49,963 bases of DNA from Bacteroidota bacterium (GTDB taxonomy: Bacteria > Bacteroidota > Bacteroidia > Bacteroidales > F082): positions 1-49,963 of the forward strand of contig JAHIUX010000008.1 of the NCBI GenBank assembly GCA_018816765.1, read 5' to 3'. The stretch's first letter is position 1. Every line of letters begins with the position of its first letter. The notes beneath the pieces were generated by a model. The model was not told where the DNA came from and did not search any database. It saw only the letters and a program-made list of their open reading frames with translations. This document shows positions 35,374 through 43,865 of this stretch, in pieces. The translations under genes and the position numbers were made by a program.

Positions 35374-35925
35374 TTATGCCGGCACTGTTTCGGTTACGTT
35401 TTTCATGCCAAGCCTGATGGCGTCCTCATTCAATGGAATGAGCTTGTGGTAACGCTCAGGAAGGGATTTCTTAAGTCCCCTGATCACGTTTTCGAGCAAA
35501 ACGATGGGCTTCACCTGCATATATGCTCCAAGGATCACCATATTGAAAATTTTAGTGTTGCCCATTTCTGCTGACAGGCGTGCACCTTCAATCTGATAAA
35601 TTTTGATGTCTTTGCGGGCAGGGTGGCGTGTTATGCCGTTTGGGTCGTATAACAACAGTCCGCCTGGTTTTACCGATTTCTCAAACTTGTCCATCGACTG
35701 CTGGTTCAGGATGATGGCAGTGTCAAATATCGTAAGGATAGGTGAACTGATTCTCTCATCGCTGACAATCACGGTAACATTGGCTGTTCCGCCGCGCATC
35801 TCAGGGCCGTATGAGGGCATCCAGCTAACTTCCTGATCCTGCATGATTCCACTGTAAGCCAGAATCTTACCCATCGAAAGTACGCCTTGTCCGCCAAATC
35901 CTGCAATGATTATTTCTTCGGTCAT
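35374..35925 (-). CDS. 2-oxoacid:ferredoxin oxidoreductase, gamma subunit
   Basis: A 183-residue catalytic gamma subunit (POR_G family) of an oxoacid oxidoreductase. It opens with EEIIIAGFGGQGVLSMGKIL and has PSYGPEMRGGTANVTVIVSD, both family signatures. Last gene of a four-gene operon (ferredoxin-alpha-beta-gamma, 38081 to 35374) and followed by a terminator. The complex converts a 2-oxoacid and CoA to acyl-CoA, CO2 and reduced ferredoxin. Whether the substrate is 2-oxoglutarate (KOR) or a branched-chain oxoacid (VOR) cannot be read from this subunit. Confidence 0.92.
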   Translation of the reverse strand: MTEEIIIAGFGGQGVLSMGKILAYSGIMQDQEVSWMPSYGPEMRGGTANVTVIVSDERISSPILTIFDTAIILNQQSMDKFEKSVKPGGLLLYDPNGITRHPARKDIKIYQIEGARLSAEMGNTKIFNMVILGAYMQVKPIVLLENVIRGLKKSLPERYHKLIPLNEDAIRLGMKNVTETVPA

Positions 35926-35950
35926 TGTTTCTTCGTTTTAAGTTTAATCT

Positions 35951-36733
35951 CTATTTCACCAATTGTCCATCGACCTTGATATCACCCATGGGGTAGTATG
36001 GAAACATATTGTCTTCCATCCACTTGTTCGAATCGTTTGGTGTCATTTTCCATCCGGAGTTGCAATTTGAAACCACTTCCACAAATGAAAGCCCTGGCTT
36101 ATTGTCGCGTTGGTTTTCAAATGCTTTCCGAATGGCTTTTTTTGCTTTCCTGACAGCGGCAGGTGTGTGAACAGCCTGACGGGTAACGAAATAGGTTCCG
36201 GGAAGCTGTGCGATTAACTCGGTAATCTTCAACGGGTTTCCCATCATTTCAACGTCACGTCCGTATGGAGAGGTGGATGATTTCATGCCTGGCAAAGTGG
36301 TTGGCGCCATCTGACCGCCTGTCATGCCGTAAATGCCATTGTTGATGAAAATGATCACAATCTTTTCTCCACGGTTGCATGCATGAATGGTCTCAGCAGT
36401 GCCGATGGCTGCAAGGTCGCCATCACCCTGATAGGTGAACACGATTTTGTTGGGCCAAACCCTTTTAATACCGGTAGCTACTGCTGGTGCGCGGCCATGC
36501 GCGGCCTGGGTCATATCGATATTCATAAACTCATAGGCCAATACGGAACAACCTACAGGGGCAACGCCAATTGTTGATTCTTCCATGCCAAGCTCTTCAA
36601 TTACTTCCATGATGAGCCTGTGTGCTGTGCCATGACCACAACCCGGGCAATAGCTCAGGGCTTTGTCGGTCATCAGCCTGGTTTTTTCATACACCAGGTT
36701 CTCAGGTTTTACGATTTCTTCAAACATACTCAT
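35951..36733 (-). CDS. 2-oxoacid:ferredoxin oxidoreductase, beta subunit (TPP-binding)
   Basis: A 260-residue thiamine-diphosphate subunit. CPGCGHGTAHRL is the N-terminal signature. The TPP/Mg motif runs from GDGDLAAIGTAETIHA to FINNGIYGMTGGQ. It starts 4 bp after the alpha subunit stop, and gamma follows by 25 bp. Two close ATG codons (36733 and two codons later) are possible starts. Confidence 0.93.
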   Translation of the reverse strand: MSMFEEIVKPENLVYEKTRLMTDKALSYCPGCGHGTAHRLIMEVIEELGMEESTIGVAPVGCSVLAYEFMNIDMTQAAHGRAPAVATGIKRVWPNKIVFTYQGDGDLAAIGTAETIHACNRGEKIVIIFINNGIYGMTGGQMAPTTLPGMKSSTSPYGRDVEMMGNPLKITELIAQLPGTYFVTRQAVHTPAAVRKAKKAIRKAFENQRDNKPGLSFVEVVSNCNSGWKMTPNDSNKWMEDNMFPYYPMGDIKVDGQLVK

Positions 36734-36737
36734 GCCA

Positions 36738-37823
36738 TTAGCCTCCTATAATTTTTTGTTCCATCGCCCGCAGTACTTCTTCCGGTGTGTGAACGATTCC
36801 ACCGAAGCGTCCGAAATGTTCCACTTTTGCGCATCCGCTGACAGATAAGCGCACGTCTTCAACCATTTGTCCGGCACTCATTTCTACAGCCAGGAATCCT
36901 TTTACACCTTTTTTACACAAGTCCTGCATCTGTTTCGTCGGGAACGGGAACAAGGTAATCAGTCGGAAAATGCCAGCTTTAATGCCTTTTTTACGGGCAA
37001 GCTCGGTGGCTTTTTGTGCAATGCGCGCACTCGAACCATAGGCTACAAAAACGTATTCAGCGTCTTCACAATTGATCAGTTCATAACGGACTTCATTGGC
37101 TTCAACCTCGCGGTACTTGGCCTGAAGGTGCTTGTTGTGTTCTTCCATTTTGAGCGAATCCAGGTCAAGCGAAGTAATGATGCGCCTTTCGGTTCCGTTT
37201 TTCTTTCCAGTGGTTGCCCAGGGGTATTTTGCAACGATTTCTTCGTCAGTAAGTCTTGGGATCGGGTCAAACAGGTCAACCTTTTCCATCATCTGACCAA
37301 TAACACCATCTGACAAAATCAGCACAGGCATCCTGTATTTGAAAGCAAGTTCGAAGCCGTCTTTCACAAAATCGGCCATTTCCTGCACTGAGGCGGGTGC
37401 AAGCACAATTTGTTTGTAGTCGCCATGACCGCCACCTTTTGTCGATTGAAAATAATCGGCCTGTGAGGGCTGGATAGTTCCAAGTCCTGGGCCTCCGCGA
37501 ACAACATTCGCGTATACGCAGGGCAGTTCAGCACCAGCGATATATGAAATGCCTTCCTGTTTCAGGCTGATGCCCGGGCTCGATGATGAAGTGATCACTT
37601 TTTTTCCTGCTCCAGCAGCACCATAAACCATATTGATGGCAGCAACTTCGCTCTCTGCCTGCAGCACAACCATACCGGTTCTTTCGTGAGGCTTTTCAGC
37701 CATTAGGTATTCAATCACTTCCGACTGGGGCGTGATAGGGTAGCCAAAGTAAGCATCGGCTCCGGCCCTGATGGCGGCCTCTGCCAATGCTTCGTTACCC
37801 TTCATTAATTTGAGTTCACCCAT
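36738..37823 (-). CDS. vorB: 2-oxoacid:ferredoxin oxidoreductase, alpha subunit (VorB-like)
   Basis: A 361-residue alpha subunit. The pyrimidine-binding domain includes FGYPITPQSEVIEYL, TSSSSPGISLKQEGISYIAG, and RGGPGLGTIQPSQADYFQ. The C-terminal domain II has YVFVAYGSSARIA and LFPFPTKQMQDL. Proteins of this type in Bacteroidales are usually named VorB (3-methyl-2-oxobutanoate dehydrogenase subunit), but KorA activity is possible. Second gene of the operon. Confidence 0.9.
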   Translation of the reverse strand: MGELKLMKGNEALAEAAIRAGADAYFGYPITPQSEVIEYLMAEKPHERTGMVVLQAESEVAAINMVYGAAGAGKKVITSSSSPGISLKQEGISYIAGAELPCVYANVVRGGPGLGTIQPSQADYFQSTKGGGHGDYKQIVLAPASVQEMADFVKDGFELAFKYRMPVLILSDGVIGQMMEKVDLFDPIPRLTDEEIVAKYPWATTGKKNGTERRIITSLDLDSLKMEEHNKHLQAKYREVEANEVRYELINCEDAEYVFVAYGSSARIAQKATELARKKGIKAGIFRLITLFPFPTKQMQDLCKKGVKGFLAVEMSAGQMVEDVRLSVSGCAKVEHFGRFGGIVHTPEEVLRAMEQKIIGG

Positions 37824-37850
37824 TATATTATTTATTTAAATATTTAACAA

Positions 37851-38081
37851 TTAACCGTTTAACTTTTTCTTGTAAACAGTGATGACTCCATCGGGACAGA
37901 CAATCGCGCAGTTGGCGCAGCCAATACATTCGTCAGGTTGCTCCATATAGGCGAAATGATAGCCTTTTCCGTTCACGTCTTTGGCCAGGTCGATGACATC
38001 AGTAGGGCAGGCCGGTATGCATACGCCACAACCCTTGCATTTCTGAACATCAACGACGATGGCACCTTTAACTTTTGCCAT
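37851..38081 (-). CDS. 4Fe-4S ferredoxin-type delta subunit
   Basis: A 76-residue subunit with two classical clusters: CKGCGVCIPACP and CIGCANCAIVCP. It passes electrons from the oxidoreductase to ferredoxin. First gene of the operon. The 27-bp gap to alpha contains the AT-rich 16-mer TTAAATATTTAACAAT, also found at 45861-45876. A consensus promoter is not evident upstream; the nearest is a degenerate TAATTTCG at about 38118-38125. Confidence 0.93.
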   Translation of the reverse strand: MAKVKGAIVVDVQKCKGCGVCIPACPTDVIDLAKDVNGKGYHFAYMEQPDECIGCANCAIVCPDGVITVYKKKLNG

Positions 38082-38209
38082 ATTTGAATAGAATTTTAGT
38101 TATTTAAAACGATTGCACGAAATTAGGAATTTATCTCGAGTGAGCACGGAAATTACCCTGGCGAAATGATCCGGTCCTGTTAATTTATACACAGTTTAAA
38201 TAGCAGATG

Positions 38210-38241
38210 AAAAAAAACCTGCCCGGATCAGCGGACAGGTT
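38210..38241 (-). terminator. Terminator of the aminotransferase gene
   Basis: On the minus strand AACCTGTCCG pairs with CGGGCAGGTT (one mismatch), followed by a run of eight T. It is placed just after the stop at 38261. Confidence 0.85.
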
Positions 38242-38260
38242 ATCAGCTTAGTGCATAGGT

Positions 38261-39589
38261 TTATTTTACCGGATGATCGGCATGGAATTTTTTTAAGCGC
38301 GCTTCGAGCAGCGGCATTTGATCGAGCTGGATCAGTGAGGTACATGCCCTTATGCCTTCGAGTCTTTCGCTACCGGTGATGTCGAGCGAAATGGCGCTGA
38401 TGCCATAATAAATCATTTCTTCGAGCAGTTCAACACCTGTGTAACCGGGATAGGAGTATGTGAAATAAAACCCATCGGCTATGGGCTTGTCTTCATCCTT
38501 GTCATACACGATCTGGAAGCCATTGTCGGTAAACAATTGTTTCATAATTTTTGCTTTCTGGGCGTAGATCTTCACTTCATCAAGGAAAACGAACTGCCCT
38601 TCATTTGCAGCTTTTAAAATGGCAGCAAGACCAAACTGAGCCGAATGCGATGTGCCTGAACTCAGTGGGTAAATGGTGCCAAATATCATGACATTCCCAA
38701 ACAAATCGCCCTGATAATAGCGCTTCAGGTCAGGGAAGCGGGCGTTGAACAATTTGTCGGAAATAACCATCATACCAATCCGTTCGCCGGCATAACTGAA
38801 GGCTTTTGAACTGCTGATAAACAAAATATAGTTTCCGGTATAACGCGCCACTGTAGGCTGAAAAGGCGGCTGACCAGGCTTGCTGTAATCCTGGCGGAAA
38901 TCCATGCCAAAATAGGCAAGGTCTTCCATGATCACGATGTCGTATTTGTTGGCCAGTTCACCTATGATTTTAAGTTCTTTTTCGGTAAAACAGATCCACG
39001 ACGGGTTGTTTGGGTTTGAATATAAAACAGAGTGAATATTGCCTTTGGCGAAATACGATTCCAGCTTTTCACGGAGTTTCTCGCCACGATAATTGTACAC
39101 ATCAAAGGTTTCAAACTTCAGGTTTAGCACTTTATGTTGCTGTTTATGCACCGGAAATCCCGGATCAATAAACAAGGTGGTGTCGCGGTCTTTATGAATG
39201 CGGCTCAGCATCAGGAAGGCAGCAAATCCTCCTTGCATGGAACCCACTGTTGGCAAGCAACCATCAGGGCTTACCTCAACATCCATGAACAGCTTAACAA
39301 AGCGCGATATTTCTGTTTTCAGTGAAGGAATGCCATGAATATCGGGGTAAATTGCAGCAACTCCTTTTTTGAGGGCTTCAATCTGACCTTCCACGCCAAT
39401 ATGTGCAGGAGGAAGTCCCGGAATACCCATTTCCATCCGGATAAATCGTTCGCCCGATGCCTTTTCTATCTGATCGACCAGCTTTTTGATTTCACGTATC
39501 GAGGCACGTCCTATTGAAGGCAGACCGCTCTCTGTAAATTTTTGACTGACAATCCCAGCATTGATGGGTGTATCTTTCATGTGTAGCAT
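38261..39589 (-). CDS. PLP-dependent aminotransferase, class I/II
   Basis: A 442-residue fold-type I aminotransferase. Motifs: RMEMGIPGLPP, AAIYPDIHGIPSLKTEISRF, TVGSMQGGFAAF, the Asn/Pro loop YSNPNNPSWICF, VIMEDLAYFGMD, and the PLP lysine in ISSSKAFSYAGERIGMM near residue 260. SERLEGIRACTSL includes the substrate carboxylate arginine. The amino acid substrate is unknown. Its position between a 2-oxoacid oxidoreductase operon and an ADP-forming acyl-CoA synthetase suggests a role in amino acid catabolism. Two ATGs lie at the start; the first is used. Confidence 0.9.
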   Translation of the reverse strand: MLHMKDTPINAGIVSQKFTESGLPSIGRASIREIKKLVDQIEKASGERFIRMEMGIPGLPPAHIGVEGQIEALKKGVAAIYPDIHGIPSLKTEISRFVKLFMDVEVSPDGCLPTVGSMQGGFAAFLMLSRIHKDRDTTLFIDPGFPVHKQQHKVLNLKFETFDVYNYRGEKLREKLESYFAKGNIHSVLYSNPNNPSWICFTEKELKIIGELANKYDIVIMEDLAYFGMDFRQDYSKPGQPPFQPTVARYTGNYILFISSSKAFSYAGERIGMMVISDKLFNARFPDLKRYYQGDLFGNVMIFGTIYPLSSGTSHSAQFGLAAILKAANEGQFVFLDEVKIYAQKAKIMKQLFTDNGFQIVYDKDEDKPIADGFYFTYSYPGYTGVELLEEMIYYGISAISLDITGSERLEGIRACTSLIQLDQMPLLEARLKKFHADHPVK

Positions 39590-39641
39590 TTAGTTGTTGA
39601 TGAATAGGTTAAAATTTGCTAGTCATAGCAGCGTTATGGAA

Positions 39642-39649
39642 CAAAAATA
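39642..39649 (-). promoter_or_regulatory. Promoter -7 element for the aminotransferase gene
   Basis: TATTTTTG on the minus strand matches TAnnTTTG, with a TTG at 39674-39672 at a spacing of 22 bp as a possible -33 element. Confidence 0.6.
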
Positions 39650-39707
39650 GAAATTTATTCCACAGCTGGTGCAAACGATTGCAGCATTTTGCTTATTTAA
39701 AATGATT

Positions 39708-40949
39708 TTAGAAAAAGTAAAATACGCCGGCTAAAAGGCGGTAACTTCCCACAATTGAACTTGAATCGAATTGCCCTTTCAGGTCAGGTTTACCATAGGC
39801 TGCAGCGGTGTATTCGAGTTCAGTTCCGATGGTGAAATGACCACTTTGAAACTGAACACGTGGCATGATGCGGTATAGATACGCAATGTCGTTTGCACGC
39901 CCGAAAAACCTTCCGGCCATTTCGTTTTGGTAACCAAGGTTGCTGGAGTAACCCGTGAATATCGAAAACTGAAATTTCCCGTAGGCGGCTTCACCCTGTA
40001 TCCAGCAAGCCAAAACATTGGTTGGTGCATATTTCAGCCTGTACTGAACGCTGTCGATCTGATGTTCCACGTAGCCGCCGAGCAGGATATGCTCCGTTAG
40101 GTTTTGTCCCAATGTAGCTGCACCCTTCAGGGTAAAGTGCCCCTGGGTATATTTGCCATAAACTACGACAGCCATTGAATTCACACTGGATGTTGATTTT
40201 GCCCTGATCGCTCCGAATTGATGGAATTGTTCAGGCTCAAGCAATTTGTAGTCGAACCCAATTCCGCCCAAGAAGCCGACTGTTTTAACTTGTGCCTGAA
40301 GGTGCAGGTTAGGCAGAATGGCATTGCGCAGATAGTTTGATGAAACTCCGGTTGGACCATCGCTTGCGTAGTCGCGCTGGGAGGCTGCCACGGCAGTGAG
40401 TTTCCAGTGACCAATATGATAATCCAAGCGGACTTGGTTGTGCCTCGAGAATGGATGAAACGGTGCGCCGGTATTCAAACCAACCGTCGTGGGCCGGCAT
40501 TCAGGCGTATTGATCGGGTGCCAGGTTTGGCCCATCAGCAGTGTCCATTTAGTCCAGCCCAGGCTGATATATGCTTCGCGGAGGCGGAGGTCGTTGTTCG
40601 TTGCATTGCTCGATCCGGTAAAGTCGCTTTCGACAACAGCTGAAGGCTTTGCGTTTAGCACTTTAGGTCCTTCAATCAGCAGCCGGAAACGTGTGGTCAT
40701 CGATAGCTGGTTGAAGCTTCCACCTGCATTGATGTCTTTGCCATTCACATCATACTCTGGTTTTTTGGGATACAGACTCACCATTTGCTCGCGCGACTCA
40801 ACAATTTGCCGGCTATCGTAAAACGCCTGAGAATTGACAAATCCCTTAAGCTTGAACCTTAGTCCTGTTGTGTCTTTTTCAGCCCCTTTAAGGCTAAATG
40901 CAATACCAACGAGCAATGTCAGGCAAATAATTAAGCTTAGTTTACGCAT
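39708..40949 (-). CDS. Outer membrane beta-barrel (porin-like) protein
   Basis: A 413-residue protein with signal peptide (about 1-22) and alternating amphipathic strands throughout, for example RFRLLIEGPKVLNAKPSAVV, LREAYISLGWTKWTLLMGQT, FQFSIFTGYSSNLGY and FTIGTELEYTAAAYG. It ends YRLLAGVFYFF, the C-terminal aromatic residue expected of outer membrane barrels. TWHPINTPECRP is a recognisable loop of this porin-like group. The gene starts one base after the end of the small membrane protein gene at 40951, in an operon with the ADP-forming acyl-CoA synthetase, so it may pass substrates or products of that pathway. Confidence 0.82.
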   Translation of the reverse strand: MRKLSLIICLTLLVGIAFSLKGAEKDTTGLRFKLKGFVNSQAFYDSRQIVESREQMVSLYPKKPEYDVNGKDINAGGSFNQLSMTTRFRLLIEGPKVLNAKPSAVVESDFTGSSNATNNDLRLREAYISLGWTKWTLLMGQTWHPINTPECRPTTVGLNTGAPFHPFSRHNQVRLDYHIGHWKLTAVAASQRDYASDGPTGVSSNYLRNAILPNLHLQAQVKTVGFLGGIGFDYKLLEPEQFHQFGAIRAKSTSSVNSMAVVVYGKYTQGHFTLKGAATLGQNLTEHILLGGYVEHQIDSVQYRLKYAPTNVLACWIQGEAAYGKFQFSIFTGYSSNLGYQNEMAGRFFGRANDIAYLYRIMPRVQFQSGHFTIGTELEYTAAAYGKPDLKGQFDSSSIVGSYRLLAGVFYFF

Positions 40950-40950
40950 T

Positions 40951-41649
40951 TCAGCCTTGTTTTTTTAAGGACGCGAAGGAAAGAATGATGCCTAGCGCAA
41001 TGCCAAGCAGCGCGGCAAACAGCACCTGTAAATCGGCTGGCAAAAGAAAGGTAATGGTGTGTGCAGGGATCCAAAAAATTGGAATGGTTTTCTTAAACAC
41101 GAAATTCCATTGCGTATCCCAATCCAATTCATTGAAAATCTTTCTGATGTTCATCGGACTGAAGAGACCGGAAATGGTTCCTCCTTTAGCCACAATATGA
41201 ATGTCGGTTATTTTATGCAAGGTCATCATTACCGGGGCGTAGATTACATTCATCGCAACACTGATCGAAAAGGCAACCAGAATCCTGTCGACTCCCATCG
41301 GTCCTTTCAATGCAGCTCCGGCACCTTCTATGCCCATATAACTGAGAAAAGCAGGGGTGCCAGTTGCGAAAATAACAAAAGCCATTTTGATGGTCAGCCC
41401 GAGGAAACCCCAAACAATAGCCCTGGGTAAAATGCCAAAACCGGGTTTGTTGTATTTTGCTGTTTTGATGCGCAGCGCAATCACTTCACCCATCGTTGCC
41501 AAAATTGCGAACTTGATGAAACTTAGCACCATGCCGTGTTGCTGGTTAGCTGTTTCATAGAAAGTATACAGCGATTTGGATATAAAAAAAGGAATAAAAA
41601 GTACCAGCACGAAAAGAAATAAGAGGGCATCAGCTTTGGTGATTTTCAT
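40951..41649 (-). CDS. Small integral membrane protein, possibly Mpv17/PMP22-like
   Basis: A 232-residue protein with about five membrane segments (ADALLFLFVLVLFIPFFI, FIKFAILATMGEVIALRI, AIVWGFLGLTIKMAFVIFA). The C-terminal WNFVFKKTIPIFWIPAHTIT followed by LQVLFAALLGIALGIILSF resembles bacterial relatives of the Mpv17/PMP22 family, but I am not certain. The ATG at 41649 (MKITKADALL) is preferred over the upstream ATG at 41685, because it lies 4 bp after the acyl-CoA synthetase stop and starts directly before the first membrane segment. Middle gene of a three-gene operon. Confidence 0.7.
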   Translation of the reverse strand: MKITKADALLFLFVLVLFIPFFISKSLYTFYETANQQHGMVLSFIKFAILATMGEVIALRIKTAKYNKPGFGILPRAIVWGFLGLTIKMAFVIFATGTPAFLSYMGIEGAGAALKGPMGVDRILVAFSISVAMNVIYAPVMMTLHKITDIHIVAKGGTISGLFSPMNIRKIFNELDWDTQWNFVFKKTIPIFWIPAHTITFLLPADLQVLFAALLGIALGIILSFASLKKQG

Positions 41650-41653
41650 GGCA

Positions 41654-43714
41654 TCAGGCTTTTTCGATACGGATGCGTGCGTCAACGGCTATCACTGCAT
41701 CGGCAGTGCCTAACAAAGGATTCAAGTCGAGTTCAGAGATTTCAGGTGCTGCTTCAAGCAAGGCCGAAAGCCGTGTAATCGCATCGCAGAATGCCTGTTC
41801 ATTGATGCCTTTTTGGCCACGCACACCTTTGATCAATGCATAACTTTTCAGCGAACGTATCATGCTTAGGGCTTCGTCATGCCCTACAGGGGAGATGGCG
41901 CTGCTTACATCCTTTAAAACCTCAATAAAAATCCCACCCAAGCCACATAATACCAGGTGGCCGAAATTGCCTTCTTTCTTTGCTCCTGCAAAAAGTTCTG
42001 TCCCTCTCAGCATGGGCTGCATCAGGATGGCGGTGGTGTCCTTGATGGCCATCATTCGGTTGAATTCATAAGCAACCTTATCGGGAGTGTCAACGCCCAG
42101 CACAACGCCGCCAACATCTGACTTGTGTACAGGGCCTACAACTTTCATCACGATCGGATATCCGAGCTTTGAGGCCTGCTCAACGGCTTCACCGACCTGT
42201 GTTACAACAGTTTCTCCGGCGCGAACAATTCCGGCAGCATCGAGCAATTGCTGAATAGCTGCGGGCGAGATGTATCCATCGCTGACCTGATCAATGACCT
42301 TTCTGATGGTGGCTTTGTCAATAGCCGGCAACAGCGGTTTCACGGCTGTTGGGGCGCCTGTTTTCATCACGCGTGAAAGTGCCTGACCCAGCATGACCTC
42401 ATCGGGAAAGTTTACATGGCCTCTCGATAAAAACCATTCAACCTCTTTTTTTGCCGTCAGGGTGGAGGGGAGAACAGGGAAAATAGGCTTCTTTGATTGA
42501 TTCATTTTTTGATCGAGCAGTGCATACACATCAAAGATTTCATTCAGTCCCGGTGTGCCAAAGATGACGATCATGGCATCAATTTCATGAAACTCGTTGT
42601 CAACGGCATCGATGATAAAGCCGAGCTGTTCGGCTGTGCCGGTGGCCAGAAAATCGATTGGGTTTGCAACCGAAGAGCCGGGAAAGAGCTTTTCCTTCAG
42701 TATTTCAGCAGCTTCCCCTTGTATTGGTGGTATTTCAAGTCCGCCATTTGATAAGGCGTCGGTAAGCATCACCGCTGGTCCTCCGGCATGGGTGATGATG
42801 GCGATTCGTTTTCCTTCCAATAGAGGGTGCATGAAAACAGAAGCTACAGCGATAAGTTCCTCGCGACCATAACAACGAACGATGCCGCATTTACGGAAAA
42901 GGGCCTCAACGGCCACATCTGAGCTCGCCAATGCGCCGGTGTGCGACGAGGCGGCGCGGCTTCCGGCATCACTGCCACCGGCTTTAATGGCCGCAATGCG
43001 GCATCCTTTTCTGATAAGCGATGAAGCGTGTTTCAGCAGAAGAGCTGGTTTTGCAATATGTTCAATATAAAGCAGCTTTACATGTGCATCAGTTTCCGGG
43101 TTAAAGGTTTCGTCCATATGCTTCAACACTTCCTCCACGCCCATCTGAGCTGAGTTTCCGACAGAATACACATTGGCAAAGCGAAGTCCTTTCGGTATGC
43201 CTGCTTCCATGATAAAACAGGCAGTTGCCCCTGAACCGGAAATGAAATCACATCCTTTCGGATGTAGTTCAGGAATTGGATAGGTGAAGATGCTGTGATG
43301 CTGGGGGGTGAGTACGCCAACACAGTTGGGCCCGATCAATGATCCGCCAACCTTGTTCACTGAGGCTACGATTCGCTCTTCGAGCAATTTCCCTGCATGG
43401 CTCTCTTCGCTGAACCCGGCCGACAGGATGATGAAAGCGCGAGTGTTTTTCTGACTTGTCAGCAGGTCGACCAGATCTGGAATATATTTGGCAGCAATCG
43501 CAATCACAGCCAGGTCAACCTGAGGCAGATCGGCAGGATTTGGATAACTGGTAATTCCCTGAACAACAGTTTCTTTTGGGTTTGAAACATAGAGTTTTCC
43601 CAGGAAACCACCATCGATGATGTTCTTCAGGATTTTGCCTCCTGGCTTGCTGGTGTCGTTTGATCCGCCAATGACAACGATGCTGTCCGGATGAGTTAAT
43701 TGTCTGGTTATCAT
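41654..43714 (-). CDS. ADP-forming acyl-CoA synthetase, fused alpha-beta
   Basis: A 686-residue enzyme that converts acyl-CoA, ADP and Pi to a free acid, ATP and CoA. Order of domains: CoA-binding Rossmann domain (about 1-130, VVIGGSNDTSKPGGKILKNI), then ligase/succinyl-CoA synthetase-like domains (about 145-450). The active His lies in ASSHTGALASSDVAVE. A C-terminal ATP-grasp domain follows (about 470-686, YPIVMKVVGPVHKSDVGGV, ELDLNPLL). Both halves are present in one chain, unlike the split archaeal enzymes. It heads an operon with a membrane protein and a porin-like barrel, near an aminotransferase and a 2-oxoacid oxidoreductase. Substrate range is unknown. Confidence 0.92.
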   Translation of the reverse strand: MITRQLTHPDSIVVIGGSNDTSKPGGKILKNIIDGGFLGKLYVSNPKETVVQGITSYPNPADLPQVDLAVIAIAAKYIPDLVDLLTSQKNTRAFIILSAGFSEESHAGKLLEERIVASVNKVGGSLIGPNCVGVLTPQHHSIFTYPIPELHPKGCDFISGSGATACFIMEAGIPKGLRFANVYSVGNSAQMGVEEVLKHMDETFNPETDAHVKLLYIEHIAKPALLLKHASSLIRKGCRIAAIKAGGSDAGSRAASSHTGALASSDVAVEALFRKCGIVRCYGREELIAVASVFMHPLLEGKRIAIITHAGGPAVMLTDALSNGGLEIPPIQGEAAEILKEKLFPGSSVANPIDFLATGTAEQLGFIIDAVDNEFHEIDAMIVIFGTPGLNEIFDVYALLDQKMNQSKKPIFPVLPSTLTAKKEVEWFLSRGHVNFPDEVMLGQALSRVMKTGAPTAVKPLLPAIDKATIRKVIDQVSDGYISPAAIQQLLDAAGIVRAGETVVTQVGEAVEQASKLGYPIVMKVVGPVHKSDVGGVVLGVDTPDKVAYEFNRMMAIKDTTAILMQPMLRGTELFAGAKKEGNFGHLVLCGLGGIFIEVLKDVSSAISPVGHDEALSMIRSLKSYALIKGVRGQKGINEQAFCDAITRLSALLEAAPEISELDLNPLLGTADAVIAVDARIRIEKA

Positions 43715-43757
43715 ACTAACAGAGAAGTGTTAATTTGCAAACAAGTCGTATTGCGTG

Positions 43758-43765
43758 CAAAAGTA
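43758..43765 (-). promoter_or_regulatory. Promoter -7 element for the acyl-CoA synthetase operon
   Basis: TACTTTTG on the minus strand matches TAnnTTTG, 43 bp before the ATG at 43714. Confidence 0.6.
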
Positions 43766-43814
43766 GCGATTAAACGGTTGTAGCCAAAACAGCGCCAGTA
43801 TTTAGAATGAATAC

Positions 43815-43838
43815 AAAAAAGCAGGCGTTTGCCTGCTT
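43815..43838 (-). terminator. Terminator of the DAK2-DegV gene
   Basis: On the minus strand AAGCAGGC pairs with GCCTGCTT around a 4-nt loop, followed by a T run. It is 28 bp after the stop at 43866. Confidence 0.9.
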
Positions 43839-43865
43839 ATAGAGCATAAATTTTTGAGGAATGCA

